Shown here: in pieces, positions 27,680 to 36,689 of the stretch
How the letters are laid out: the number at the start of each line of letters is the position of its first letter
How positions within the stretch are numbered: the stretch's first letter is position 1
DNA from: Bythopirellula sp965230685
Lineage (GTDB): Bacteria > Planctomycetota > Planctomycetia > Pirellulales > Lacipirellulaceae
Reading direction: 5' to 3'
Assembly: GCA_965230685.1 (NCBI GenBank)
Contig: CBDDLO010000002.1
Span: forward strand, 2,542,001-2,606,000
DNA length: 64,000 bases
Notes under the pieces: generated by a model
Seen by the model: only the letters and a program-made list of their open reading frames with translations
Databases searched by the model: none
What the model was told of the DNA's origin: nothing
Made by a program: the position numbers and the translations under genes

Positions 27680-27753
27680 GGCGCCGTAGCTCAATTGGTT
27701 AGAGCACCGGACTGTCGATCCGGAGGTTGCGGGTTCGAGTCCCGTCGGCGTCG
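27680..27753 (+). tRNA. tRNA-Asp (anticodon GTC)
   Basis: The 74-base cloverleaf has a 7-bp acceptor stem (27680-27686 with 27746-27752, one G-U), a D arm containing GCTCAATTGGTTAGAGC, a 5-bp anticodon stem with loop CTGTCGA (anticodon GTC at 27714-27716), and a T arm GCGGGTTCGAGTCCCGT. CCA is not encoded. Confidence 0.97.
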
Positions 27754-28215
27754 CTTGGGTTTTCTCGGGCTTTGTCTTGTTTCATAGGGCGAGAACGCTC
27801 TCTTCTGTGATCGCCGTTTTCTGCGAAAATGTCGCCAGTAGCCTGCGATTTGCACCGTTTGTTCGAATGTTGGTGTGGGCTGGCTGCTTGGTTCGGCAGG
27901 TGCTGGTCGGTTTCGGTCGCTACATTGCGTTGGCGCTCAGCGGGCCGACCATCCGATGGTGGTGATCGCAGCGCGTCCAACGCCCCAGCACGTCGAGTAC
28001 TCGGGTGCCGGTGTAGACCCCTTGGATACAGGATGCTGGTCAGCCCTACGGATGCCGTTGCCACTTGCACCTGCACGGGGACGTTCTTCAAGTTTGCTTG
28101 TGTGAACAGAAAGTCTCTCGGTCGCATCGAGCGAAGCCCCCAGAACAGTGGAACCCGGAGTGAAAGAATCTCATCCAGTATTCCAAAATGCCGAAGCACC
28201 AGCTGAGTAGGCGCT
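27754..28215. other. Intergenic region, 462 bases
   Basis: No gene recognised. An open frame antisense to the tRNA runs through here but is judged spurious. No terminator with a T-run was found. Confidence 0.4.
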
Positions 28216-29658
28216 CTAAGTGGAGAGATGATTACTGCTCATTTTTCGGGGATTGTTGCGTCTTTGCCCGCGACCATCTGATAAGAACAGCAGAAGAATA
28301 GCCGTGGAACCCGCCGAGGAAGGTACGGGCACGGCTACCGATATCTCCATCGCGTTCAGATAAGCGAAGTCTCCCTTAACGAGAGTCATGTCAAAAAAAA
28401 TCTGACCGAAAGAGTCTGGTCGAATACCGTTGACTGTGGCGATATTACTACTATTCGCCGAAGTCTGAAGCGTGGCCGATTTGCTGTTGGCCCCGGTTAG
28501 CAGGTACTCCGTCACACGAATTTGGGCTGCGAATCTGGAACCAAAAAACTTGAAATGGTACTCCAGGCTTGGGTTCAATCCGCTGAGCACAAACCCAGCC
28601 CCTACTTCGTCGTTGCGTTGGAAGTTCTTCTTGTCGCCAGTGCTAAAGAAAAAGTCCTGTGTGGCGGTTTCCACAGCGAAGTCGCCGAGCAAATTTCCAT
28701 CTGGCTGGACCAAACCTCCGTGGACCTTGCCGTTAGCGTTAAAGCCGGCAGTGATTGTGAGGTCGATACCTGTGGGTGCACCGGTGATGTCGACCAGATT
28801 CCCCAGGTGCTCACCTGCGATGACGACCGTACCGCCATCGGCGTCGTGCCAATTATTCCAAAAGTGGCCATTCGCGTCCGCACCGATAGTTTTGTCGCCA
28901 TCTTGGCTATTACTGGGACCGAAGTCGAAGAGGATTCTGCTGCCGGGCTGAGGAGTGCTGGGATTCAGCGAGAAAGCCTTATTTGGCGTTAGGACCGCCT
29001 CGATTTGCGGCCGAATGACACTCGTCCAGATATGGTAGCCATCGCGATTGAGGTGGATGTTGTCGTCGAATACCGAGACAAACGCGTCGTCATTGGGAGG
29101 ATTCAAAGCGTTAAACGCGGTTGGCAAATCCACGTAGTGTAGTTTTGCATTGCTCGCCGCCAACGTCTTGACCGAGTTGTTCAGCGTTGTGTTGTTCGTC
29201 TCGCAGCAAGTGAAGCGACCAGGTGTTGGCATGATGCCAAGGAAAAAGATTTCGACTTCGGGCTGTGCGGTATGCACTAGGTTGACGAAGTTCTGGTAAT
29301 CTCCCAACACTTCAGAGGGTGTCTCGCCGCTGTTGATGTCATTGGTCCCTTCCCATACCACGATGGCCGAAGGGTTGTAGGGCAAGACGATCTCGTTGAC
29401 ATACCCGTTCAGGTCCTCGAACTGGGAGCCTCCGAATCCACGCTGGATAACGTTGTAGTCCGCAAAGTCATACGCCAGTTGCTCCCAGCGGCGGATACTT
29501 GAGCTGCCGGTGAACAAGATCGCCCCAGGAGTGGGCGGATTGAGAGCATCCTGAGCTTTCCAACGCTCGATGTTACCCACAAAAGGCTGGGCGACCACAT
29601 TGGGTAGATAGCAAGAAGCAGCAACCGCGAGTGCGCAGCATCTCAGGACGTTTATCAA
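28216..29658 (-). CDS. Secreted SGNH/GDSL hydrolase with C-terminal beta-sandwich-like module
   Basis: This 480-residue protein starts at an inferred TTG (29658), 8 bases after the stop of the upstream gene. That start gives a good signal peptide (INVLRCCALAVAASCYLPNV), whereas an in-frame ATG at 29772 would put 38 unlikely residues in front. The SGNH blocks are visible: GSSSIRRW with the nucleophile Ser, GFGGS, GTNDI, and DDNIHLNRDGYHIW with the catalytic Asp and His. A second module (about 235-440, starting ILFDFGPSNSQDG) precedes VPVPSSAGSTAILLLFL, a degraded PEP-CTERM-like end. Probably an exported esterase or polysaccharide deacylase. Confidence 0.82.
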   Translation of the reverse strand: MINVLRCCALAVAASCYLPNVVAQPFVGNIERWKAQDALNPPTPGAILFTGSSSIRRWEQLAYDFADYNVIQRGFGGSQFEDLNGYVNEIVLPYNPSAIVVWEGTNDINSGETPSEVLGDYQNFVNLVHTAQPEVEIFFLGIMPTPGRFTCCETNNTTLNNSVKTLAASNAKLHYVDLPTAFNALNPPNDDAFVSVFDDNIHLNRDGYHIWTSVIRPQIEAVLTPNKAFSLNPSTPQPGSRILFDFGPSNSQDGDKTIGADANGHFWNNWHDADGGTVVIAGEHLGNLVDITGAPTGIDLTITAGFNANGKVHGGLVQPDGNLLGDFAVETATQDFFFSTGDKKNFQRNDEVGAGFVLSGLNPSLEYHFKFFGSRFAAQIRVTEYLLTGANSKSATLQTSANSSNIATVNGIRPDSFGQIFFDMTLVKGDFAYLNAMEISVAVPVPSSAGSTAILLLFLSDGRGQRRNNPRKMSSNHLST

Positions 29659-29665
29659 AGGGAAC

Positions 29666-30724
29666 TCACTTCTGAGCGGACGAGTTGTCCTGGAGGCGTT
29701 GAGCAAGTTTTGTGCGAAACTCTTCCAAGTTGTCTTGCCGAACAATCTCGCAAGGCAAATAGACTGTGCCACTACCGCCGTAGGGCGCAGAGCTGTCAGG
29801 GCGTCGGTTTAATTCCGCCAATAGCCGCACGGTCTCATAGCCGTAGGCGTAGGGTTCTTGCACTACCGAGCCATGCACATGGCCTTCTGCGATACCGTCG
29901 AGAGTTGCTTCATGCTCATCGAAGGCTATGACTTTGACTTCGTCGAGCTTGTCGGCATCTCTCAGTGCTTGAAGACAGGCTGGCCCGTTGTATCCGTAGA
30001 GCCCCACCACGCAGTTCAGGCTGGGGAACTCTTCCAATGCTTGGGCAACGTTCTGTGCAGCTTGCTCTGAATTGCTCTGGTCCAGGAATGTTTTCATCAC
30101 GGTGTAATTACCGATAGTGACAGGACGGTTGAGATCAGGATGTTCCGCACCCTGGTTGGGTCGCATGCCCTCCAACGCGGCGAGAAATGCTTGCCGTCGG
30201 TGCCGGGCGTTGTCGCGTTCATGGTCGCCGACGAAGATGGCAACTTGACCACCATCAGGCAATGCTTCGCGCACCAGATCAGCACAAAGTTGACCTGCGG
30301 TCCAGTTGTTAGTGCCGATGTAGCACAACCTAGTTGAACGGGGTGCATCGTTGTCAAAGGTTAGCACTTTCGTTTTTGCCGCGAGAAGGCTGATCAACCT
30401 CGCTTGGTCGGCCGGAACGAGTGGACTGATGGCAACTCCATCGGTGTGCTCTGGTTTCAAAGTGGCCAGCACTTCGGTCTGATTGGCGCCCGTGCCATCT
30501 GGCTCGTGGACTTGGAGATTGACGTTAAATTCTTTGGAGGCTGCTCGAGCTCCAGCGGCGACGATTTGCCAGAAATTGTCTGGTCCTCCGGTGATCAAGT
30601 CTAGCTTCACTGGTGATGTGGCGATCGGAGGGGAAGTCGCCGGGGCAATGCTGCGAGTGTAAACCACGGCAGCAATCGCCGCGGCGGCAACTGTAAGCCA
30701 AGTGAAAACCCGTGCTTTGCTCAT
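29666..30724 (-). CDS. Sugar-type periplasmic substrate-binding protein
   Basis: This is a 352-residue type 1 periplasmic binding protein related to ribose-binding proteins. An N-terminal membrane or signal helix (about 7-23) lacks a clear lipobox. The fold begins at KLDLITGGPDNFWQIVAAGA, with later landmarks DGVAISPLVPADQ, YIGTNNWTAGQL, and VVGLYGYNGPACLQAL plus VKVIAFDEHEATLDGI. No ABC permease or ATPase is next to it, so it may serve a distant transporter or a sensor. It is in an apparent operon with the SGNH hydrolase. Confidence 0.88.
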   Translation of the reverse strand: MSKARVFTWLTVAAAAIAAVVYTRSIAPATSPPIATSPVKLDLITGGPDNFWQIVAAGARAASKEFNVNLQVHEPDGTGANQTEVLATLKPEHTDGVAISPLVPADQARLISLLAAKTKVLTFDNDAPRSTRLCYIGTNNWTAGQLCADLVREALPDGGQVAIFVGDHERDNARHRRQAFLAALEGMRPNQGAEHPDLNRPVTIGNYTVMKTFLDQSNSEQAAQNVAQALEEFPSLNCVVGLYGYNGPACLQALRDADKLDEVKVIAFDEHEATLDGIAEGHVHGSVVQEPYAYGYETVRLLAELNRRPDSSAPYGGSGTVYLPCEIVRQDNLEEFRTKLAQRLQDNSSAQK

Positions 30725-30813
30725 GTCTTACCTCGCAACTAAAACATCGAGTGAGTCCTGGCACCCGAAAGAAGGTGTGCCCTTTGCGGCGGCAACCTAA
30801 CCAAACACAATAA

Positions 30814-30846
30814 GCGTGGCGTTTCGAGGATACCGAAACGCCACGC
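30814..30846 (-). terminator. Strong hairpin, probable terminator
   Basis: A 13-bp perfect stem (GCGTGGCGTTTCG with CGAAACGCCACGC) encloses a 7-base loop. On the minus strand it lies just after the PEP-CTERM gene at 30892-31743 and is followed by TTATTGTG, so the T-run is weak. It may attenuate rather than fully stop transcription into the binding-protein gene. Confidence 0.6.
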
Positions 30847-30891
30847 ACTAAGCTTCTCATCCTAGAAACTTTTCTGCCATTGAAAACCTCT

Positions 30892-31743
30892 TTAGCTTCG
30901 TCGGCGAGCGAGTCCTGCGACTAATGCCAGCCCGGCCATCGCCAGCGTGGTCGGCTCGGGAATCGAACTGACAACTAGGTTGTCGATAAAACGTGGCTCG
31001 AAGTTATTGGCACTGACGGTAAACGAACCAAAATTCGCACCCCCGGTGGTGGGGAAACTTTGGGATATAGTACCGTCGATCAGCACGTCGATGGTGATAC
31101 CATCCAAGTCGCCGTAGGAACCGACTACATCGGGGGTCACTTTCAACTGAAGGGTATGGCCTGCTCCTGGATCACCGTAGTTGAAGTTAACTCCGCCACC
31201 AGTGTTGTCTGTCTTGACATTCGCATTGCCCGCATTGCCATTGGCGGGTTGCTGAAACAGGATGGACCAGTCCGAGGCACCGATAGCATGGAAGTCATTT
31301 GTAATCGCGGTACCTGCATCGACCCCAAGGCCAAAGGCGATGTATCCATTGGGACCAGGTGGTGTAGCAGGTGGTGCAGTGAATCGACCAAAGTCGAGAT
31401 CAATAATAAAACCATTGGGAGACACCGCTGCGGCATCGAAGTCGTAAAAGCTTGACGTGCCGTGGGAGAGACCAAGGTCGCCGTCGGTCACAGCTTGACG
31501 ACCTCCGCCTGGTCGCCCGTAGTCCGTTCCCGAATCCCAGGCCATGCTATTCGAACCGCCCAAAGCATTGTCATTCGTGCCCCAATCCGAAAAGTTGTCA
31601 GCAGCGCCGTTGGGATCGCCATTGCCGTCGCCGCTACCGGTAACACGCTCAAACGTGTCGGAGTACAACACCTCCGCACTCACTTGGCTAGCGGCCAAAG
31701 CCGTCGCCACGCATGCGACCAAGGTTAGTTTCACAATCTTCAT
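30892..31743 (-). CDS. PEP-CTERM secreted protein
   Basis: This is a 283-residue protein. ATG 31743 is preceded by GGAGGAAAG, a strong ribosome site, so it is preferred to the in-frame start at 31758. A signal peptide (about 1-23, ending ASQVSAE) leads to a beta-rich passenger that opens with YSDTFERVTGSGDGNGDPNG and FSDWGTNDN. It ends with the PEP-CTERM signal IPEPTTLAMAGLALVAGLARRRS. PEP-CTERM signals direct exosortase processing. The passenger start closely matches that of the neighbour at 31809-32933, so the two are paralogues. Confidence 0.88.
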   Translation of the reverse strand: MKIVKLTLVACVATALAASQVSAEVLYSDTFERVTGSGDGNGDPNGAADNFSDWGTNDNALGGSNSMAWDSGTDYGRPGGGRQAVTDGDLGLSHGTSSFYDFDAAAVSPNGFIIDLDFGRFTAPPATPPGPNGYIAFGLGVDAGTAITNDFHAIGASDWSILFQQPANGNAGNANVKTDNTGGGVNFNYGDPGAGHTLQLKVTPDVVGSYGDLDGITIDVLIDGTISQSFPTTGGANFGSFTVSANNFEPRFIDNLVVSSIPEPTTLAMAGLALVAGLARRRS

Positions 31744-31808
31744 TAGACTTTCCTCCAAACTAAAAAGTTACGAGACAAGAGTTTGTTGCAGAATACAATT
31801 CGCAGTTG

Positions 31809-32933
31809 TTAACGATTTCGTCGCTTCGACAAAGCGCCGAAGCCCACCAGTGCCAACATCAGTGCGCTGCTTGGTTCAGGGACCGTAGCCGCGCTCAACG
31901 CCGGAGGATTCCATGCCCCCAGCAAGATACCCAGGTCCAAGCCGTCCACGGGGTCTGTGCCATTGAGTTCGCCACCGGCTGGCGATGCATTTTGTTCGAA
32001 GTTCCCCAACAGAATGCCCAGATCCAAGCCGTCCACGAAGCCATCGGTGTTAAGATCTGCAGGGTCAAACCCTCCACCTTCAAAGGCAGTGATGACAAGA
32101 TCATCGAGCAGAGCGCCTCCTGAATTCGCAGAAAAAGCAATGTATCCCGGGAAGTTACCATCCGAAACAACCGTATGGCTAGCACTCGGAATCGAAGTTC
32201 CATCTATGGATAGGTCGACTGTGATACTGTCGCCACTGTCGAACCCATCGGGAGCCGAGACGCTAATCTGAGCATCGTGTGCGAATCCAACGTCGCCAAA
32301 GGCATTGTCAATGTTTCCGGGCGGTTCGAGTTGTGAGCCAAACTCGAAGACTTGGACACGACCGCTGTTATCGGTCGAGTCGGTATTTAGTTGAAAGACG
32401 TACCCATGTTCGGTATCAACAGCCAGGCCACTATTGACGGGCAAAAAAGCCGCCCCTCCTGATGTCGAACCGATCAAACTTGGATCGGTACCAAAGGAGA
32501 ATGATACGAAGCCAACTGGTCCTCGGCGGAAGCTGAAGTCCACCGTGTAGCCACCACCAGCCAGCACGTTGGCGTCGGCGGCAAGATCGTAGTCAACGGC
32601 TATCGCGCCGAAGCGAATCACGCCTTCGTTGTCCGAGTCTCCGTCCAAGAAACCGCCATCGGCTTCCTGTGTTGTTTGATCTACACCGCCATCTTCGGGG
32701 GGGCGTGAGGGCGTGTGAATGTAGGTTTGGGTGATCGTGCCACCACCAGCGTTGTCATTCATACCCCAATCGCTGAAAGTGTCGCCGTTGTCTGGATTAG
32801 CATTGCCCGTCTCCCGCTCAAAGGAGTCGGACAACAACACGGTTTGCGCTCGAGTGGTTTCGGACGTCCATGTCACGGCTAAAGCGGCTATCGTCGCCGT
32901 TCCAATCATAGCGATTGCTTGTCGAATAAACAT
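31809..32933 (-). CDS. PEP-CTERM secreted protein with dockerin-like module
   Basis: This 374-residue protein has a signal peptide (about 1-29), then LLSDSFERETGNANPDNGDT and FSDWGMNDN, matching the start of the neighbouring 30892-31743 protein. The passenger is beta-rich and lectin-like in appearance. Near residues 295-345 a dockerin-like pair appears (DLNTDGFVDGLDLGILLGNF and PVDGLDLGILLGAW), the same module that occurs three times in the 2261-residue protein. It ends in VPEPSSALMLALVGFGALSK plus RRNR, a PEP-CTERM signal. Probably surface-exposed or sorted by exosortase. Confidence 0.88.
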   Translation of the reverse strand: MFIRQAIAMIGTATIAALAVTWTSETTRAQTVLLSDSFERETGNANPDNGDTFSDWGMNDNAGGGTITQTYIHTPSRPPEDGGVDQTTQEADGGFLDGDSDNEGVIRFGAIAVDYDLAADANVLAGGGYTVDFSFRRGPVGFVSFSFGTDPSLIGSTSGGAAFLPVNSGLAVDTEHGYVFQLNTDSTDNSGRVQVFEFGSQLEPPGNIDNAFGDVGFAHDAQISVSAPDGFDSGDSITVDLSIDGTSIPSASHTVVSDGNFPGYIAFSANSGGALLDDLVITAFEGGGFDPADLNTDGFVDGLDLGILLGNFEQNASPAGGELNGTDPVDGLDLGILLGAWNPPALSAATVPEPSSALMLALVGFGALSKRRNR

Positions 32934-33064
32934 GTGAATTCCCTCTGGTAGACTGGTTTAAAAACAAATGAGCAATTGGACGCGATTCCATTCAAACACC
33001 GCTTCAGACGGTAGTCTAAAAAACACGAACTTATCGAATTCGTTATTCGAGTGACAATTTGTCA

Positions 33065-34105
33065 CTAGGGCAATTGGGCCACCTCCGAGCCATCACGCGA
33101 ACTCAGCTTCATCCACAGTAATTGGTCAATATCGTCATTCACAAAATGAGCCGAAGCGTCGCACATCGTCGCATGGACTCCTCCGGGATGGCCGCTGCGC
33201 GAACCTATATGGGTCAAGAGCGGGTTATCTGTGGGGTTTTCGCAAGGCAAATCAATCTCTGGACGGTTCACGCATACCGTGCGGTCCCCAACGCTCACAG
33301 ACTCCCCGTCCAATGTGGTTGTCCCGTTAGGGGTTAGCGCGGTGGAGATCTGGTAGCAGCCTCGAATGTGGTTCCAGATGCGACCACGTCGATCAACGCC
33401 TTCCCCTTCGGACGGGGCTTGAAGCATTTCCATCATAGCTAGAGTATGAGAGCTGCCGTCGGTGATTTGGCCTAATTTCGCGCCAAAATTCTGAGCAAAT
33501 GGCGCCCGTTGCCTCATGTCTGGCAACGTGGAAGCGTCTCCTGCCTTGTCTCTTCCGAGGACGCGGAAGTCGTATTGTAGATCGTAGCGGTACATACCCC
33601 AGTTGACGCCGTAGCTCCCTTTAGAATCGTTGAAGTCATCCGAGTTGGTTGGATCTCCAGAAGTTTGGATCATCGCATACTGCTCGGAGCTAGGGCATTG
33701 GTAGGACGGCAGCGGGCTACGCAGTTCCTCAAGCACCGGCACAGGCTGGCGATTCCAGTCGAGCTTGCGGTCGTAGATTGCAAACCGTGTGTTTTCTTCC
33801 AGGTAGGGCAGCATAAACACCACATGGGGTGTCTTGGCGACGTTCGGGAACTGGGTTGTTCGCTCCTGGTTGCCTGGCGGGAATTTCTTGTTGGCCGAGT
33901 GGTAGTTTTGCAACGCAATGCCGAGTTGCCGCATGTTGTTTGTGCATTGCGAGCGTCGGGCTGCCTCACGCGCAGCTTGAACCGCAGGCAATAGTAAAGC
34001 GATCAACACGCCAATGATCGCAATCACCACCAACAGCTCGACGAGCGTGAAACCAGTGGGACTGCTATCGCGTTTAGATTGTTTGCCAGTTGGTTTTGCT
34101 CGCAT
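33065..34105 (-). CDS. DUF1559 prepilin-like secreted protein
   Basis: This planctomycete DUF1559 protein has the leader PTGFTLVELLVVIAIIGVLI followed by ALLLPAVQAAREAARRSQC. ATG 34105 is taken as the start because it gives a normal short basic leader; an in-frame ATG at 34174 would add 23 residues. Family landmarks include NYHSANKKFPPG, YQCPSSEQYA, ITDGSSHTLAMMEMLQAPSE and the C-terminal HPGGVHATMCDASAHFVND. It is the second member of the family in the window and lies upstream of the paired PEP-CTERM genes on the same strand. Confidence 0.88.
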   Translation of the reverse strand: MRAKPTGKQSKRDSSPTGFTLVELLVVIAIIGVLIALLLPAVQAAREAARRSQCTNNMRQLGIALQNYHSANKKFPPGNQERTTQFPNVAKTPHVVFMLPYLEENTRFAIYDRKLDWNRQPVPVLEELRSPLPSYQCPSSEQYAMIQTSGDPTNSDDFNDSKGSYGVNWGMYRYDLQYDFRVLGRDKAGDASTLPDMRQRAPFAQNFGAKLGQITDGSSHTLAMMEMLQAPSEGEGVDRRGRIWNHIRGCYQISTALTPNGTTTLDGESVSVGDRTVCVNRPEIDLPCENPTDNPLLTHIGSRSGHPGGVHATMCDASAHFVNDDIDQLLWMKLSSRDGSEVAQLP

Positions 34106-34759
34106 ATTTCTACGTACACGTTCTACATTCAGAGCAAAAATCTCGAAGAATATCGAACTCGCAGAATCCCGCATTCAAATAGTCCTAACTGCACTTCGGC
34201 CCTGAGCCCGCCCTATGTCTATCGTTCCTAAGTCTATCGTCCCTAAGCAAGGCTCGACCCGGTTACGCTCTGCTTGATCAATATTGCTGAGACCCGCATC
34301 TGTACTTAATTCATAAACTTCCCCAAGGAGCTAACTCCGCCGGAGTGCCGCGATCTCTCAAGAAATTCTCCAGAAAATTCGAATGACACGGCAGTGAAAG
34401 GGCCATTCTAGAGGGGATAGCAGCACTGAATGGATGCTGAATTGCCGGATAGCTCGGAACGAACAGTCGATTTGAAAGCTGCCATCGGGTGTCTTAACAT
34501 CAATAATCCTACAACAAGCGTGAAACGTGTGGCGGAATAGGTGCGCCTACCTTCATCCTCTTGAGCCATTGCGACATGGCAGATCGGTTGGAACAACACG
34601 ATTCGTACTTTTCCGAAAAATTCTGCGGGAGATCGCATGACTTGCGGGTGTATGTTACTCAGAGCCCAAGTGGTTCCTCAGTTCCACGGTACGCTCTAGA
34701 GTGGCGCGCTCTGCTGTAGCCCAGACGAGCCGTGTCAAAATATTGGAGGCTAGTGAGAC
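34106..34759. other. Divergent intergenic region, 654 bases
   Basis: Spacer between the DUF1559 gene and the sigma/FecR/sulfatase operon. No gene recognised. It holds two adjacent 15-base near-identical repeats (TCTATCGTTCCTAAG at 34218-34232 and TCTATCGTCCCTAAG at 34233-34247), which could be tandem binding sites; no protein can be assigned. Confidence 0.4.
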
Positions 34760-35275
34760 TTGCCAGAGCGAGACGAATTCGCACTCAATGTGATTAATAT
34801 ACAGAGCCGGTTGTCAGCGTATGTCTACTCGCTGATACTCGACGAAGAATCAACGCGTGAAATTTTGCAGCGTACGAACGTTGTTTTGCTTGAGAAGCGA
34901 GACGAATACGAAACAGGCACCAATTTTTCGGCTTGGGCGTTTCGTGTTGCTTATTACGAAATCCTAGCGGCCAGGCGGGACTACCAACGCAATCGGTTGC
35001 TCTACGACGACGAACTATTGGCCGCGGTAGCGGTCACCGCGGAATCAGAGACACTCAAAATTGACGGTCGTTTAGACGCGCTCCTCCACTGTTTGGCTGC
35101 GCTTCCTGCGGAGCAGCGCGAAGTGGTTCTTGGACGCTACCAACCGGGCGGGTCAGTCAAGGAGATGGCGGAGAAAATGAAGCGAACTCCAGCGGCGATC
35201 TCGAACGCCCTGTACCGAGTGCGCACCCAGCTCATGAATTGCATTCGGCGAACTATGGACGACAAGCCTCTGTAA
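34760..35275 (+). CDS. ECF sigma factor
   Basis: This is a 171-residue sigma-70 family protein. The TTG start at 34760 is 10 bases after GGAGG (34745-34749) and is preferred because no ATG fits. Region 2 lies at about 10-75 (LSAYVYSLILDEESTREILQ, then NFSAWAFRVAYYEILAARRD). Region 4 is at about 105-160 (LPAEQREVVLGRYQPGGSVK, then HTH MKRTPAAISNALYRVRTQL). It is the first gene of an operon with a FecR-type membrane regulator and a sulfatase, the usual planctomycete arrangement for controlled sulfatase expression. Confidence 0.87.
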   Translation: MPERDEFALNVINIQSRLSAYVYSLILDEESTREILQRTNVVLLEKRDEYETGTNFSAWAFRVAYYEILAARRDYQRNRLLYDDELLAAVAVTAESETLKIDGRLDALLHCLAALPAEQREVVLGRYQPGGSVKEMAEKMKRTPAAISNALYRVRTQLMNCIRRTMDDKPL

Positions 35276-35276
35276 A

Positions 35277-36689
35277 GTGTTAATCCCCACTAGAGAAGAA
35301 CGAATTATCCCCCACATGTTGACATTGAAACAAGAACGAATCCGCCTCAGAAAGCTACTCTCGCAAGCATGTGATGCTGAGCTGTGTTCCGAGGACAAGC
35401 GTGAATTGGAGCAGTTGCTGTCAACGAATTACGAACAGCTCTCGGTCGAGTACTTTGATTTTCTGTCTGTCGACGCACTGTTGAGAGACCCCGGGACACT
35501 GAGACGCTTGCAGCAAATGATCGCCGATGATAGTGGCATGAATTCGAAGTCGGCTCCAACAATTCACTCATCACGAAGCAAGCCTGCTTCGAGCGCCAAA
35601 GGACTGGAACAAGTTTGGTCCTTCTGGCAGCCGGCCAAGCGTAGACGGTTCGCGGCTTGGGTAGCGATCGCGGCTACAATTGTTTTCGCGAGTTGGATAT
35701 GGCGTACAGGTAGTTTTGGGCAGCATGCAGTGGTCGTTGCCACTGAACAGGCACGATGGAAAGACAATCGTGATCGTGATGTGGGTGAAGTGGTTGCCGG
35801 CAAGTGGCTCGAATTGGAGTCTGGTAGTGTGCAATTTCTCTTCGATCGTGGCGCTCAGGCTAGCTTGCACGGTCCTGCTCGTTTTCGAACTTGCTCTGAC
35901 AATAGTTGCGAGCTCCAATACGGAGAGTTAGGCATTTATGCGCCGGAATCTGCCCAAAGATTTCAAGTCGCGGGACCCGGTTATGTCGTAACCGACTTGG
36001 GGACGAGTTTTCGATTGGTGAGCGATCCCGCTGCTGAAGTGCGGCTGCGAATCTCTGCTGGGTCTGTCGAATTAGAGCATGAAGTGAGCGGTACCTCTCG
36101 CGAGTTGGTGGCCGGCGAGACGGTCGCCTTCTCCGCTCAAGCGGCACCACGCTCATTACCTGCCGCAAGTAGCGATTGCGAGACTCGAGGGGATATGCAA
36201 TTCATCACGTCGCATCCCCGTTCCCTGGGTAGAGGCCAGTTCCGCGAAAACAGACGTCTGGCAGCCTTTCTTGAAAGGTCAAACGTTCGTCTGCTGCAGG
36301 ACCAACCGCTGGACGTGGCGTCGAGCGGTCGGCACGTCGAGTTTGAGTCAGGGAATATCTTATCGTCTGGCACAGTAGCCGATGTGTATCTAATCCACTT
36401 CGCGCCTCAGCAACGTGGGTTCGCCAGGGGCAGCATCAGATTTCCGCGGAAGATCATCGGCCTGCTCTGCGAATCGGGTCGGCTCAACGCAACCAATGCA
36501 TTGCTGGGTGATCCTAGCACGTTGCGATGTCAGCACCCTGAGCGAGGGCTCGAGCTATCGCGCAACCCCAATTCCGATGTGGTAACCCTAAGCCAAGATC
36601 GCCGTGAGTTGTCTATCGCGTGTCGGGCTGAATCGATCGATCAGCTGCGTGTGCTTGTGGAAAGCCAAATCGAAGGGCTTGCCAAGTGA
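35277..36689 (+). CDS. FecR-domain membrane protein (putative anti-sigma regulator)
   Basis: This 470-residue protein starts at GTG 35277, one base after the sigma stop; ATG 35316 is an alternative. A cytoplasmic N-terminal helical part (RLRKLLSQACDAELCSEDKR, about 22-41) would contact the sigma factor. A single membrane helix lies at about 122-142 (RFAAWVAIAATIVFASWIW). A FecR domain follows outside (about 180-290, FDRGAQASLHGPARFRTCSD, then VVTDLGTSFRLV and RISAGSVELEHE). The remaining C-terminus is unassigned. It probably transmits an envelope signal to the sigma factor. Confidence 0.88.
   Translation: MLIPTREERIIPHMLTLKQERIRLRKLLSQACDAELCSEDKRELEQLLSTNYEQLSVEYFDFLSVDALLRDPGTLRRLQQMIADDSGMNSKSAPTIHSSRSKPASSAKGLEQVWSFWQPAKRRRFAAWVAIAATIVFASWIWRTGSFGQHAVVVATEQARWKDNRDRDVGEVVAGKWLELESGSVQFLFDRGAQASLHGPARFRTCSDNSCELQYGELGIYAPESAQRFQVAGPGYVVTDLGTSFRLVSDPAAEVRLRISAGSVELEHEVSGTSRELVAGETVAFSAQAAPRSLPAASSDCETRGDMQFITSHPRSLGRGQFRENRRLAAFLERSNVRLLQDQPLDVASSGRHVEFESGNILSSGTVADVYLIHFAPQQRGFARGSIRFPRKIIGLLCESGRLNATNALLGDPSTLRCQHPERGLELSRNPNSDVVTLSQDRRELSIACRAESIDQLRVLVESQIEGLAK

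Noticed and set aside
27699..28199. Open frame antisense to the tRNA-Asp, ending in DGTRTRNLRIDSPVL
   Set aside because: The end is the translated complement of the tRNA, a well-known spurious protein tail. Nothing upstream looks conserved.
34218..34247. Two adjacent 15-base repeats as a CRISPR or iteron
   Set aside because: Only two units with no spacer; not enough for an array or origin. No CRISPR array was seen anywhere in the window.
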